Shown here: positions 23,573-32,550 of the stretch, piece after piece
Layout: each line of letters begins with the position of its first letter
How positions within the stretch are numbered: position 1 is the first letter of the stretch
DNA from: Parabacteroides sp. TM07-1AC
GTDB taxonomy: Bacteria; Bacteroidota; Bacteroidia; Bacteroidales; Tannerellaceae
Length of the DNA: 64,000 nt
Assembly (NCBI RefSeq): GCF_003480915.1
Contig: NZ_QUKD01000013.1
Location: 1-64,000, forward strand
Direction: 5' to 3'
Program-made: the position numbers and the translations under genes
Notes under the pieces: model-generated
Told to the model about the DNA's origin: nothing
Databases searched by the model: none
What the model saw: the letters and a program-made list of their open reading frames with translations, nothing else

Positions 23573-25216
23573 TTATCCTCTCACAATCTCTTCATTTTCC
23601 TTATCCCAGTACATCGTGCGTCCTTCCAGATAAGCATGCGTACCCATGTGGGCGGTCATGGCTTCCTGGAATGCAGCATCGATGTTACAGCTGGGCTGTT
23701 TTCCCTGGCGGATACATTCCAACCATTCACGGATGTGGAGATGGGTCGTGTCGAAACGTTTACCGCCTACATAAGTATAAAGCAAACCGCGCTGGGCGAA
23801 GTACAACTCCGTAGGCGACGTGATGGCATCCACCGAATTTTGTCCCGGCACATAGGTGTAGAACGGCTCGTTCGGCTTGATGATCCCCTGGTCGATCTTG
23901 TCTTTATAGATTTCGGAAGCAGGGTCGGCCTTTAAGGTAATCGTATTGGAAAGCTCCATCTGGGCATCATGCCCCATGATCACTTTTCCACGCGGACGGT
24001 TGCTTGCCAGTGTGGCACTGTACAACATCGTCATATCGCGGTCCGGAAACTCAAAGGTAGTCTGCAGCACATCCGGCACGGTACGTCCGTCCTTGAAGAA
24101 GTAGACACCACCGGAAGAGGTAGCCGAATGAGGGATCCCCACACCGAATATCTGATTGATGGCATCATACTCATGCGTCAGCAAGTCGCCGCTCAATCCT
24201 GTACTGTAATCCCACCAGCAACGCCAGCGGAAGAAACGTTCGAGGCTGAACTTGTCGCGGGGATCGGGACCGATATACCGTTGCAGGTTGTTCGATGTCA
24301 TATAGTCGGTATATTCCTTAATACGTTCTTCCGGTCCCTCAAACTGTTTCCAGTCGATCGTTTCCGGGGAAGCACCGTCGATCAACGGATACACCCAGGC
24401 ACCGTTCGGATCGTTGCGGTTGGTACATACTTCAATCAGCGAGACTTTACCGATCAGCCCCTTGTCGATGATCTCCTTGGCACGGATATAACTGTCTGTC
24501 TGACGGCCCTGGTGTCCCAACTGGAACACGATACCGGTTTCTTTCACCACTTTACGCACCTCATATGTTTCGGGGACTGTCCATGAAAGCGGTTTCTCTA
24601 CATAGACATGCTTACCTGCTTTGGCAGCTTCCATCGCCATCGTACTGTGCCAATGGTCAGGAGTAGCGATGATAACGGCATCGATATCGTCAGCCGCCAG
24701 CAACTCCTTATACGTCCTGTAACGCTTCGGAGCTTTGCCGAACTTACCGTTCGATCCTTCCCGGTGAATATTGGATGCAGCCAGTGCAGCCGCCTCACCA
24801 TACACATCGAAAATGTCGCATACGCCGGTCACCTCGATATTCAGATCGTCCTGTTCCAGGAACTGCTCGTAACGTTTGTCTTTGCTGTCATTCTTCGCCC
24901 CTTCGATCAGTCCGTCGATCCAGGAAGGTTCGGCAAAGCCTGCCGCACGCATCAACTGTTTACCGCGGATACCGAATCCGATCATCCCGATACGTATCTT
25001 TTTTCCGTCCAGCTGAGCAGGGATCATATGATGTTCCTGATCGAAACGGAAAGCGCTGCCCAGGCTCTTCGATTCCTTATCGTGCTTTTGTTTTCTGTAT
25101 ACGCCATAACCCAACGCACCCAACACAGGGATGGTAGCCAATGTCTTCAGGGCATTACGACGGCCTTCCGATTCGGGGCCTTTACTTTCTTTCGGAGTAT
25201 TGTTCTCTGTTGCCAT
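23573..25216 (-). CDS. Gfo/Idh/MocA family oxidoreductase, exported
   Basis: 547 aa. NAD(P)-dependent sugar or inositol oxidoreductase family. The N-terminus has a twin-arginine-like signal (RRNALKTLATIPVLGALGYGVY), suggesting folded export. The Rossmann motif is IRIGMIGFGIRGKQL near 75, followed by VIIATPDHWHS near 190 and the catalytic EKPLSW near 215. Length is above the 330-450 aa norm because of the leader and C-terminal additions. The related GH109 glycosidases share this architecture, so glycoside cleavage is possible. It starts 4 bp after the DoxX gene ends, so the two are probably cotranscribed. Confidence 0.85.
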   Translation of the reverse strand: MATENNTPKESKGPESEGRRNALKTLATIPVLGALGYGVYRKQKHDKESKSLGSAFRFDQEHHMIPAQLDGKKIRIGMIGFGIRGKQLMRAAGFAEPSWIDGLIEGAKNDSKDKRYEQFLEQDDLNIEVTGVCDIFDVYGEAAALAASNIHREGSNGKFGKAPKRYRTYKELLAADDIDAVIIATPDHWHSTMAMEAAKAGKHVYVEKPLSWTVPETYEVRKVVKETGIVFQLGHQGRQTDSYIRAKEIIDKGLIGKVSLIEVCTNRNDPNGAWVYPLIDGASPETIDWKQFEGPEERIKEYTDYMTSNNLQRYIGPDPRDKFSLERFFRWRCWWDYSTGLSGDLLTHEYDAINQIFGVGIPHSATSSGGVYFFKDGRTVPDVLQTTFEFPDRDMTMLYSATLASNRPRGKVIMGHDAQMELSNTITLKADPASEIYKDKIDQGIIKPNEPFYTYVPGQNSVDAITSPTELYFAQRGLLYTYVGGKRFDTTHLHIREWLECIRQGKQPSCNIDAAFQEAMTAHMGTHAYLEGRTMYWDKENEEIVRG

Positions 25217-25220
25217 GCTG

Positions 25221-25727
25221 TTACATTAATTTGAGTTTAGACAATAAGGGGATCGCCTTTTTCAGGTAGCGGTCCAGCCCGATAATATGAGAGGTGGGGA
25301 AAGCCAGCAGTACAGCCAGTGCCGCCATCTCGACGAGATTCTTGTCTATCCACAGGTATGAACCTTCAAACGGCATCATATATTGTGCGCCGATGAAAGA
25401 AGGATGGGAAAGGTAATAAAACGCAAGCAATACCATTGCCCCGATAGAAGAGAGTTTACTGAAAGCACCCGTTATCAGTCCGAGACCGATCAACAGCAGC
25501 GCCCATTCATTCAGCGCATTTACCATGTTCATCATAGCCGGATCACTAGCCAACCCGGCAAAAAAGTCAGACATAAAACCTTTGGAATCGAGGAGGTAAG
25601 GAAGCGACGTCCATTTGGGATTCAGGATCTTCACCAGTCCTTCGTAGGCAAAATGCCAGCCAATGAATAATCGCAGGACGACCATCGCGGTCAGCTGCGC
25701 AGAAGTGTAAGAATCTTTCTGTATCAT
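25221..25727 (-). CDS. DoxX family membrane protein
   Basis: 168 aa with four transmembrane helices, starting with the DoxX hallmark LTAMVVLRLFIGWHFAYEGLVKIL. DoxX-like proteins include the small subunit of archaeal thiosulfate:quinone oxidoreductase, and many bacterial members are uncharacterised inner-membrane proteins. Being coupled to a Tat-exported Gfo/Idh enzyme suggests an electron-transfer or membrane-anchoring partner (inference). Confidence 0.85.
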   Translation of the reverse strand: MIQKDSYTSAQLTAMVVLRLFIGWHFAYEGLVKILNPKWTSLPYLLDSKGFMSDFFAGLASDPAMMNMVNALNEWALLLIGLGLITGAFSKLSSIGAMVLLAFYYLSHPSFIGAQYMMPFEGSYLWIDKNLVEMAALAVLLAFPTSHIIGLDRYLKKAIPLLSKLKLM

Positions 25728-25801
25728 TTCATGTATTTGATTTAACCCCGCAAATATAGGGATAAAATCCGGAGATAAAAGACATGAAAAGATTTATGAT
25801 A

Positions 25802-26989
25802 CTACAACTTGCTACATTTAACCATAATTTTACTACCATCGGCAAGGGTTGTAGCAAAAAGATACACATTTCCCCCATCCGTTATCTTTGTTCGTTTGCG
25901 CAATTCTTCGACGGACAACGGAAAATTGCGGACAGTCATATTCGCCTGAGGGATGTCTTTGGATAAACTTTTACATAGTTTTCCGGAAAAAGGATAGACT
26001 TCCTCGACAACGAAGCATCTGCCGGGAAAGTCTTCGACCACGGTATCCGAGGTGTAGAGATGGCTGCTTACATGCAGTTTCTCCAGCCCGAAACGGGTTG
26101 CCACACACTTGAAGGCTCCGGCTTTCAGCAAAGAAGCATTGGGTTCGTAAAAGAAACGGCCGATCCGGTTTGCCGGATGCAGAAGCTCGGAATATTCTTC
26201 TTCCAATGTAAAAGTAAAAGCATCTTCCCTCCCGCTGCTGTCATAATTGATGCAATGGATAGCCGGTGAGGTGACTGCACTCCCGCGTTCTATAACAAAT
26301 AAAAGTTCCTTACATTCATTCTTCACTGACAGAACATGTATCTGAATCGTTCCGGGTAACAGTTCAAGTGTTTGCCGGATATCGGCCATCGGAGATAACT
26401 TCGCAATCACTTTGGGAGCACGGAGAAACAGGTCGGGCAAAAGAGCTGGCAGATCCGGTTCGCAATCGGGTAAGGCATAGACACGTTTGTTGCCTTCGCC
26501 ACGACGGGCGGGATCGATATAAAAGACATCGACCTGGGGCAAACGGGATAAAAGCTCCGTGCTGTCTCCTTCGATCACCGTTATATTATCCGCTCCCAAG
26601 ACGGAGAAGTTATTCCGTGCCGCCTCGCAATATCCGGGGAAACGTTCGATATAATCGACATGACGGACCCGGCGGGAAAAATAATAACTATCGATTCCCA
26701 GCCCGCCGGTCAGATCGCACAGCGTTTCGTTCTCCTGCACCAAACGTTGCTTATAAAAAGCGGTCTGCTCGGACGAACATTGTTCGGCGGATATCTTCGA
26801 AGGGAACAATAAAGCATCATTGGCATACCATGAAGGCAGCTTCTCCCTGATCTGGCGGCGGGCAGCAATCTGGTCTGCCGCAAAAGGAACGTCGATCGAA
26901 GGATAACGGGAAGCACTCAACAAGAGACGTGTCAAATCATCCCCTGCATGCTCTTTTACAAATCTCCGGAACTCATCAGTCTGTTTCAT
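25802..26989 (-). CDS. Class I SAM-dependent methyltransferase with THUMP-like domain
   Basis: 395 aa from the ATG at 26989 (MKQTDEFRRF). The longer frame to 27049 would begin upstream of a promoter-like TATCTTTG box (26994-27001). SAM-binding motif I is LCDLTGGLGIDSYYF near 95, motif IV is VFYIDPARR near 150. The C-terminal ~100 residues match the THUMP-like domain of this family. Presumably an RNA or nucleic-acid methyltransferase; substrate unknown. The -7 box lies only 5 bp before the ATG, so the message may be nearly leaderless. Confidence 0.8.
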   Translation of the reverse strand: MKQTDEFRRFVKEHAGDDLTRLLLSASRYPSIDVPFAADQIAARRQIREKLPSWYANDALLFPSKISAEQCSSEQTAFYKQRLVQENETLCDLTGGLGIDSYYFSRRVRHVDYIERFPGYCEAARNNFSVLGADNITVIEGDSTELLSRLPQVDVFYIDPARRGEGNKRVYALPDCEPDLPALLPDLFLRAPKVIAKLSPMADIRQTLELLPGTIQIHVLSVKNECKELLFVIERGSAVTSPAIHCINYDSSGREDAFTFTLEEEYSELLHPANRIGRFFYEPNASLLKAGAFKCVATRFGLEKLHVSSHLYTSDTVVEDFPGRCFVVEEVYPFSGKLCKSLSKDIPQANMTVRNFPLSVEELRKRTKITDGGNVYLFATTLADGSKIMVKCSKL

Positions 26990-27048
26990 GCCGCAAAGAT
27001 AAGAAGAATTCCTGTATATAGATTTTTTCAAAAAAAAGTAGCAAATCA

Positions 27049-27079
27049 TTTGCAGTTTGTCAGAGAATATCTATATTTG
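27049..27079 (+). promoter_or_regulatory. trp operon promoter
   Basis: TTTG at 27049-27052, exactly 19 bp, then TATATTTG at 27072-27079. This matches the Bacteroidota housekeeping promoter pattern. Transcription should start a few bases later, some 15-20 bp before the leader peptide. Confidence 0.8.
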
Positions 27080-27102
27080 CTGCCGTAATAACAGAAAAAA
27101 CA

Positions 27103-27165
27103 ATGACAACATTTATAGTAAATACATTTTGGTGGTGGCGCTCTTTACTCCTCAAACGGTCGTAA
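27103..27165 (+). CDS. trpL: trp operon leader peptide (three consecutive Trp codons)
   Basis: 20 codons reading MTTFIVNTFWWWRSLLLKRS and a stop. The TGG TGG TGG run at 27130-27138 is the diagnostic feature. In ribosome-mediated attenuation, scarce charged tRNA-Trp stalls the ribosome here and prevents the downstream terminator from forming. The peptide lies between a clear promoter and a clear terminator upstream of trpB, which supports that function strongly. I could not identify the antiterminator pairing by eye. Confidence 0.88.
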   Translation: MTTFIVNTFWWWRSLLLKRS

Positions 27166-27205
27166 GGAACGCAGTCCTGTGTATATACTAGTCAAGATAT
27201 CATAG

Positions 27206-27239
27206 AAAGGTCTGTCGCACTTGCGACGGGCCTTTTTTC
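27206..27239 (+). terminator. trp attenuator hairpin
   Basis: AAAGGTCTGTCGCA (27206-27219) pairs with TGCGACGGGCCTTT (27222-27235) over 14 bp including two G-U pairs, with the tip probably opened to a four-base loop. A run of T follows to 27239. It lies 41 bp after the leader stop codon and 46 bp before trpB. Confidence 0.88.
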
Positions 27240-27285
27240 TTTTTACAGCATTCACGAAATACAATTAAAACAACATAGCAAAAAG

Positions 27286-28479
27286 ATGAAAACGTATCAA
27301 GTTGACAAAAACGGTTATTATGGAGAGTTCGGCGGAGCATATATCCCCGAGATACTTCACCAGTGTGTGGAAAACTTACAGAACACTTATCTGGAAGTAC
27401 TGGAAAGCGAAAGTTTCAAACAGGAATTCAATCTGTTACTCCGCGATTACGTAGGCCGTCCCTCTCCTCTTTACCTTGCCAAACGGTTAAGCGAAAAGTA
27501 TGGCTGCAAGATCTATCTGAAACGGGAAGACCTGAATCATACGGGTGCCCATAAGATCAATAACACGATCGGACAGATCCTGCTGGCACGCCGTATGGGT
27601 AAGACACGCATCATCGCAGAAACAGGTGCCGGACAGCATGGTGTGGCAACAGCAACCGTCTGCGCCCTGATGAATATGGAGTGTATTGTCTATATGGGTA
27701 AGACGGACGTGGAACGCCAGCACGCCAATGTGCAGAAGATGGAGATGCTCGGAGCAACAGTCGTTCCGGTCACATCCGGTAATATGACCCTGAAAGATGC
27801 AACGAACGAAGCGATCCGTGACTGGTGTTGTCATCCCTCCGATACGTATTATATCATTGGTTCTACCGTAGGTCCTCATCCTTACCCGGATATGGTAGCA
27901 CGTCTGCAATCCGTTATCAGCGAAGAGATAAAGAAGCAACTGCTGGAGAAAGAGGGACGGGATCATCCAGATTATCTGATCGCTTGTGTGGGAGGAGGCA
28001 GTAATGCAGCGGGGACTATTTACCATTTTGTCGATGATGAACGCGTGAAGCTCGTACTGGCGGAAGCCGGGGGAAAAGGAATCTGTTCCGGTCAGAGCGC
28101 CGCTACTATCCAATTGGGAAAGAAAGGCATTATCCACGGAGCACGGACACTGGTGATGCAGAACGAAGACGGGCAGATAGAAGAACCTTACTCGATTTCC
28201 GCCGGACTGGATTATCCGGGTATCGGTCCGATCCATGCGAATCTCTCCGTTACTCACCGGGCTTCCATCCTGGCTGTCGACGACGATGAAGCGCTGGAAG
28301 CGGCCTTCGAACTGACACGACTGGAAGGGATCATTCCCGCTTTGGAAAGTGCACATGCACTGGGGGCACTCAGTAAAGTGAATTTCAAACCGGAAGATGT
28401 GGTGGTACTGACTGTTTCCGGACGTGGGGATAAAGATATGGACACTTTTATTAATTATAAATTGAAAATTGAAAATTGA
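27286..28479 (+). CDS. trpB: Tryptophan synthase beta chain
   Basis: Joins indole and serine to tryptophan, using pyridoxal phosphate, as the beta subunit of the alpha2-beta2 complex. 397 aa, normal length. The PLP lysine lies in [11 protein letters not shown] near 90 and the phosphate-binding loop is [11 protein letters not shown] near 235; SGRGDKDM is at the C-terminus. First gene after the attenuator. The final residues (YKLKIEN) are encoded by a palindromic AATTGAAAATTGA-type repeat that continues into the gap before trpE, so the natural end of TrpB has probably been replaced or extended. Confidence 0.97.
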   Translation: MKTYQVDKNGYYGEFGGAYIPEILHQCVENLQNTYLEVLESESFKQEFNLLLRDYVGRPSPLYLAKRLSEKYGCKIYLKREDLNHTGAHKINNTIGQILLARRMGKTRIIAETGAGQHGVATATVCALMNMECIVYMGKTDVERQHANVQKMEMLGATVVPVTSGNMTLKDATNEAIRDWCCHPSDTYYIIGSTVGPHPYPDMVARLQSVISEEIKKQLLEKEGRDHPDYLIACVGGGSNAAGTIYHFVDDERVKLVLAEAGGKGICSGQSAATIQLGKKGIIHGARTLVMQNEDGQIEEPYSISAGLDYPGIGPIHANLSVTHRASILAVDDDEALEAAFELTRLEGIIPALESAHALGALSKVNFKPEDVVVLTVSGRGDKDMDTFINYKLKIEN

Positions 28480-28541
28480 AAATTGGCTACACGATTCAAT
28501 CTTTAATTTTCAATTTTCAATTTTCAATCTTTAATTTTCAA
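28453..28541. repeat. AATTGAAAATTG-type palindromic repeat between trpB and trpE
   Basis: Direct copies of AAATTGAAAATTG run up to about 28485. Complementary copies of AATTTTCAATTTTC run from about 28500 to 28541, so the transcript would fold into a long AT-rich hairpin. It begins inside trpB's last codons and ends 5 bp before trpE's ATG. A related segment lies inside trpF. Confidence 0.8.
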
Positions 28542-28546
28542 TTATT

Positions 28547-29950
28547 ATGCACTATCATTTCAAAGCGATAAGCAAACAGGTCTTAGGCGACCTGCATACT
28601 CCCGTAAGCATTTACTTAAAAGTACGGGATATCTACCCGGAATCGGCGTTACTGGAAAGTTCCGACTTCCACGGAAATGAGAACAGCCTTTCTTTCATTG
28701 CTCTCTGTCCGTTGGCCAGTATCGGCATCAACAACGGTGAGAGTACAGCGGCTTTCCCCGACGGAATCCGGGAGGTTACCCCTCTTACCGAAAATTACAA
28801 TGTGGCAGATGCAATGAATGCTTTCCTCAGCCGCTACAGTATTGAAGGAGCAGACAAAAATGTCTGCGGATTATTCGGTTACACGGCATTCGACGCAGTC
28901 CGTTACTTCGAGAATATCCCGGTGATGGAAGCTCATCACGAAGAGAACGACGCACCCGACATGCTATACATATTATATAGGTATATCCTTGTATTCAATC
29001 ATTTCAAAAATGAACTGACCCTGGTCGAGCTGCTGCAGGAAAACGAACAGAGTAACCTGCAGGAAATAGAAGCACTGATCGAAAACCGCAACTATGCTTC
29101 CTATAACTTCCAGACTTCCGGACCGGAGACTTCTCCCATCACCGATGAAGAATACAGAGCATCGGTCCGCGAAGGAATCAAACACTGCCTGCGTGGCGAT
29201 GTCTTCCAAATCGTACTTAGCCGTCGCTTCGAACAACCGTTCAAAGGGGATGACTTCAAAGTCTACCGTGCATTGCGGAGTATCAATCCTTCACCTTACC
29301 TGTTTTATTTCGACTTCGGCGGTTTCCGAATCTTTGGTTCTTCTCCCGAGACACATTGCAAAGTGACGGACGGCCATGCCAGCATCGACCCGATCGCCGG
29401 AACCGCTTTCCGTACCGGAAATGTAGCCCTCGACAAACAGCGTACCGAAGCCTTGCTGGCAGACCCGAAAGAGAATGCCGAACATGTGATGCTGGTAGAC
29501 CTTGCACGTAACGACCTGAGCCGGAATGCCCACAACGTACAAGTCGATTTCTATAAAGAAGTGCAATACTACAGCCATGTGATCCATTTGGTTTCCCGTG
29601 TCAGCGGTGAAATAAACAACGATAGCAATCCGGTGAAAACGTATATCGACACCTTCCCGGCAGGAACCCTCAGCGGTGCCCCGAAAGTGCGTGCCATGCA
29701 ACTGATTACGGACATCGAGAAACATAACCGCGGAGCCTACGGCGGTTGCATCGGATTTATCGGCCTGAACGGTGACCTCAACCAGGCAATCACCATCCGT
29801 ACATTCGTCAGCCGCGGCAATGTATTATATTACCAGGCAGGTGCCGGCATCGTTGCCAAGAGCAACGACGAGCGGGAACTACAGGAAGTAAACAACAAGC
29901 TGGGCGCTTTGAAGAAAGCAATCGACCTGGCAGAAAAACTGAAGAATTGA
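28547..29950 (+). CDS. trpE: Anthranilate synthase component I
   Basis: Chorismate to anthranilate, using ammonia passed from TrpG. 467 aa, typical. The chorismate-binding domain fills the C-terminal half: FQIVLSRRFEQPF near 225, PSPYLFYFDFGGFRIFGSSPE near 248, the DPIAGTAFRTG segment, VDLARNDLSRN, and GTLSGAPKVRAM near 375. No sign of a fused glutaminase; trpG follows separately. The reading frame and motifs are intact. Confidence 0.96.
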   Translation: MHYHFKAISKQVLGDLHTPVSIYLKVRDIYPESALLESSDFHGNENSLSFIALCPLASIGINNGESTAAFPDGIREVTPLTENYNVADAMNAFLSRYSIEGADKNVCGLFGYTAFDAVRYFENIPVMEAHHEENDAPDMLYILYRYILVFNHFKNELTLVELLQENEQSNLQEIEALIENRNYASYNFQTSGPETSPITDEEYRASVREGIKHCLRGDVFQIVLSRRFEQPFKGDDFKVYRALRSINPSPYLFYFDFGGFRIFGSSPETHCKVTDGHASIDPIAGTAFRTGNVALDKQRTEALLADPKENAEHVMLVDLARNDLSRNAHNVQVDFYKEVQYYSHVIHLVSRVSGEINNDSNPVKTYIDTFPAGTLSGAPKVRAMQLITDIEKHNRGAYGGCIGFIGLNGDLNQAITIRTFVSRGNVLYYQAGAGIVAKSNDERELQEVNNKLGALKKAIDLAEKLKN

Positions 29951-29976
29951 GAATTAAAAATTAGAATCCCCCGTAC

Positions 29977-29996
29977 GGGCGGTTCGCGAACCGCCC
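29977..29996. repeat. Perfect 20-bp GC-rich palindrome between trpE and trpG
   Basis: GGGCGGTTCGCGAACCGCCC is its own reverse complement. It sits in the 61-bp gap, preceded by an AATTGAGAATTAAAAATT stretch like the neighbouring repeats. There is no T-tract after it, so it is not a standard terminator. It may be a processing or mRNA-stability hairpin or a dispersed palindromic repeat. Confidence 0.85.
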
Positions 29997-30011
29997 TAAC
30001 CAACAAACATT

Positions 30012-30584
30012 ATGAGCAAGATATTATTATTCGATAATTACGATTCCTTCACCTACAATTTATTACACATACTGAAGGAACTTGGTGCAGATGTTGAAGT
30101 ACACCGCAATGATAAAATATCACTGGAAGAAGTAGACCGTTTCGACAAGATACTCCTTTCACCCGGTCCCGGCATTCCCGAAGAGGCAGGTATCCTGCTT
30201 CCTCTGATCCGCAGATATGCCCCGACCAAAAGTATCCTGGGCGTTTGCCTGGGTGAACAGGCCATCGGCGAAGCATTCGGAGCAACCCTGATCAATCTGA
30301 AGGACGTACATCACGGTGTTTGTTCCGATATAAAAGTAACAGCTAAAGAACCGTTGTTTACGGGACTGGAACCCGGATTCCGTGCCGGACGTTATCATTC
30401 ATGGGTCGTATCACGCGAGAACTTCCCTGATTGCCTGGAAATAACTGCCGAAGATATGGAAGAGAAACAGATCATGGCTTTACGTCACCGCACCTATGAT
30501 GTAAGAGGTATCCAGTTCCACCCGGAATCCGTACTGACCCCGAAAGGGAAGGCTATCATAGAAAATTGGTTAAACATGCGGTAA
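30012..30584 (+). CDS. trpG: Anthranilate synthase component II (glutamine amidotransferase)
   Basis: Releases ammonia from glutamine for TrpE. 190 aa, class I amidotransferase. Oxyanion region LSPGPGIPEEAG near 52, nucleophile Cys in GVCLGEQAIGEAFG near 80, and the catalytic His/Glu in FHPESVLTP near 170. The usual GVCLGHQ has Glu in place of His after the nucleophile loop, a substitution outside the catalytic triad. 61 bp after trpE. Confidence 0.95.
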   Translation: MSKILLFDNYDSFTYNLLHILKELGADVEVHRNDKISLEEVDRFDKILLSPGPGIPEEAGILLPLIRRYAPTKSILGVCLGEQAIGEAFGATLINLKDVHHGVCSDIKVTAKEPLFTGLEPGFRAGRYHSWVVSRENFPDCLEITAEDMEEKQIMALRHRTYDVRGIQFHPESVLTPKGKAIIENWLNMR

Positions 30585-30599
30585 TGGAATCAGCAAGTA

Positions 30600-30704
30600 A
30601 AGTGTTTCACCTATTTCCACCATACGAAACAAACTGTTTCTCCATAGTGAAACACTTGTTTCATTACGTAGAAACAGTTGTTTCATTAGGGTGAAACAAA
30701 TAAC
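30600..30704. repeat. Cluster of GAAAC/GTTTC inverted repeats between trpG and trpD
   Basis: The 155-bp gap carries AAGTGTTTCAC (30600-30610) with its exact complement GTGAAACACTT (30647-30657). Smaller pairs are GAAAC...GTTTC at 30626-30640 and 30671-30684, and a final GTGAAACA near 30691. Many alternative hairpins are possible. No T-tract or known riboswitch pattern is seen. Confidence 0.75.
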
Positions 30705-30739
30705 AGCATGTAGAGAGAATTTATAAAAGAAAAAGAGTC

Positions 30740-31735
30740 ATGAAAGATATATTATACAGATTATTCGAACATCAGTATCTGGGACGGGATGAAGCACGGC
30801 AGATACTTCAAAATATGGCGGTCGGACAATATAACGATTCACAGATTGCCAGCCTGATCACCGTCTATCTGATGCGTAACATCGCCGTAGAGGAATTGAG
30901 CGGATTCCGCGAAGCACTGCTCGAAATGCGGGTTCCGGTCGATCTGTCGGATTACAAGTCGATCGATATTGTAGGGACAGGCGGCGACGGTAAAAACACG
31001 TTCAATATAAGTACGGCCTCCTGCTTTGTCGTTGCCGGGGCGGGTTACAATGTGGTAAAACATGGTAACTACGGGGCAACCTCCGTCAGCGGAGCGAGTA
31101 ACGTGATGGAACAGCACGGCGTGAAGTTCACCAACGATATCGACCAACTACGCCGGAGCATGGATACCTGCCATATCGCTTATCTGCATGCTCCGTTGTT
31201 CAACCCGGCATTGAAGGCAGTAGCTCCGGTACGTAAAAGCCTGGGAGTACGCAGCTTTTTCAATATGCTCGGCCCGCTGGTCAATCCGGTGATGCCTGCC
31301 TACCAGCTATTAGGCGTATATAACCTGCCGTTACTCCGTCTGTACAGCTACACGTATCAGGAAAGCGGAACACGTTTTGCCGTCGTTCACAGCCTGGACG
31401 GATTCGATGAAATATCGCTGACGACAGAGTTTAAGGTGGCTATGCCGGAGAAAGAAAAGCTCTACACACCGGAGATGCTGGGTTTCCCCCGTTGCACGGA
31501 AGCAGACCTCGACGGAGGGCAGACCGTAGAAGACGCAGCCCGTATTTTCGACAGTGTGATGCACAACACGGCTACTCCGGCACAAAAGAATTGCGTGATT
31601 GCCAATTCCGCTTTTGCCATCCAGGTAATCTGCCCGGAAAAGAAGATAGAAACCTGTATCGCTGAAGCTCGTGAATCTTTGGAAAGCGGTAAGGCGTTAG
31701 AGACATTAAAGAAATTCATTTCATTAAACAATTAA
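30740..31735 (+). CDS. trpD: Anthranilate phosphoribosyltransferase
   Basis: Attaches phosphoribosyl to anthranilate. 331 aa, stand-alone form. Glycine-rich PRPP loop IDIVGTGGDGKNTFNIST near 75, the conserved VVKHGN near 102, and the KSLGVRSFFNMLGPLVNP segment near 163. Gene ends 2 bp before trpC, so the two are coupled. Confidence 0.96.
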   Translation: MKDILYRLFEHQYLGRDEARQILQNMAVGQYNDSQIASLITVYLMRNIAVEELSGFREALLEMRVPVDLSDYKSIDIVGTGGDGKNTFNISTASCFVVAGAGYNVVKHGNYGATSVSGASNVMEQHGVKFTNDIDQLRRSMDTCHIAYLHAPLFNPALKAVAPVRKSLGVRSFFNMLGPLVNPVMPAYQLLGVYNLPLLRLYSYTYQESGTRFAVVHSLDGFDEISLTTEFKVAMPEKEKLYTPEMLGFPRCTEADLDGGQTVEDAARIFDSVMHNTATPAQKNCVIANSAFAIQVICPEKKIETCIAEARESLESGKALETLKKFISLNN

Positions 31736-31737
31736 CT

Positions 31738-32550
31738 ATGAAAGATATATTGCAAGACATCATCGCCAACAAACGCATTGAAGTGGACCGCCAAAAGCAG
31801 GCAGTGCGCCTTCAGACCTTATTGGCTTTGGGTGGCGAACGTTTGGAACGCACCACCTATTCGATGCGTGCATCGCTGGCTGCTTCCTCATCCGGTATCA
31901 TCTCCGAATTCAAGCGCAAGAGCCCTTCAAAGGGTTGGTTACATCCCGATGCCGCCATTGCAGAGATAGTCCCCGCTTATAAAGAAGCCGGTGCATCTGC
32001 CTGTTCCATCCTCACCGATTCGCAGTTCTTCGGCGGTTCACTGGGTGACCTGTGTCTGGCACGCAAACTGGTCGACATCCCACTGCTGCGGAAAGATTTC
32101 ATCATCGACGAATATCAGCTTTACCAGGCTCGTGTCATGGGAGCCGATGCCGTCCTGCTGATTGCCGCCTGCCTCACACCGGACCAATGCCTGGAACTGG
32201 CAGAACTGGCGCACACCCTGCAATTGGAAACTTTGCTGGAAATCCATAGCGAAGCTGAGCTGGAATACCTGAATCCGCATATCGACATGCTGGGCGTGAA
32301 CAACCGCAACCTCGGGACCTTCCACACCGACGTAGCCAATTCCTTCCGGCTGGCAGAGAAGATGCAGGAGATAGTCAAAGAAAAAGACCTTGCTCCTCTC
32401 CTGGTATCAGAAAGCGGAATCTCATCGACAGAGACTGTCTCTCAATTGCGTGAAGCCGGTTTCCGGGGCTTCCTGATCGGTGAAACATTTATGAAAACGG
32501 GGCAGCCGGGTGATACTCTCTCTGCTTTCATAGGAGGTTTGCCATGCTGA
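31738..32550 (+). CDS. trpC: Indole-3-glycerol phosphate synthase
   Basis: Closes the indole ring. 270 aa TIM barrel. Substrate-binding EFKRKSPSKGWL near 60, catalytic Lys in LLRKDFIIDEYQ near 120, LLIAACL and NNRNLGTF strands, and LVSESGIS near 225. Overlaps the trpF start by 7 bp, indicating coupled translation. Confidence 0.96.
   Translation: MKDILQDIIANKRIEVDRQKQAVRLQTLLALGGERLERTTYSMRASLAASSSGIISEFKRKSPSKGWLHPDAAIAEIVPAYKEAGASACSILTDSQFFGGSLGDLCLARKLVDIPLLRKDFIIDEYQLYQARVMGADAVLLIAACLTPDQCLELAELAHTLQLETLLEIHSEAELEYLNPHIDMLGVNNRNLGTFHTDVANSFRLAEKMQEIVKEKDLAPLLVSESGISSTETVSQLREAGFRGFLIGETFMKTGQPGDTLSAFIGGLPC

Noticed and set aside
30600..30704. CRISPR-like or T-box-like array before trpD
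   Set aside because: The GAAAC units are short, inverted and unequally spaced, with no constant repeat-spacer pattern and no T-box consensus.
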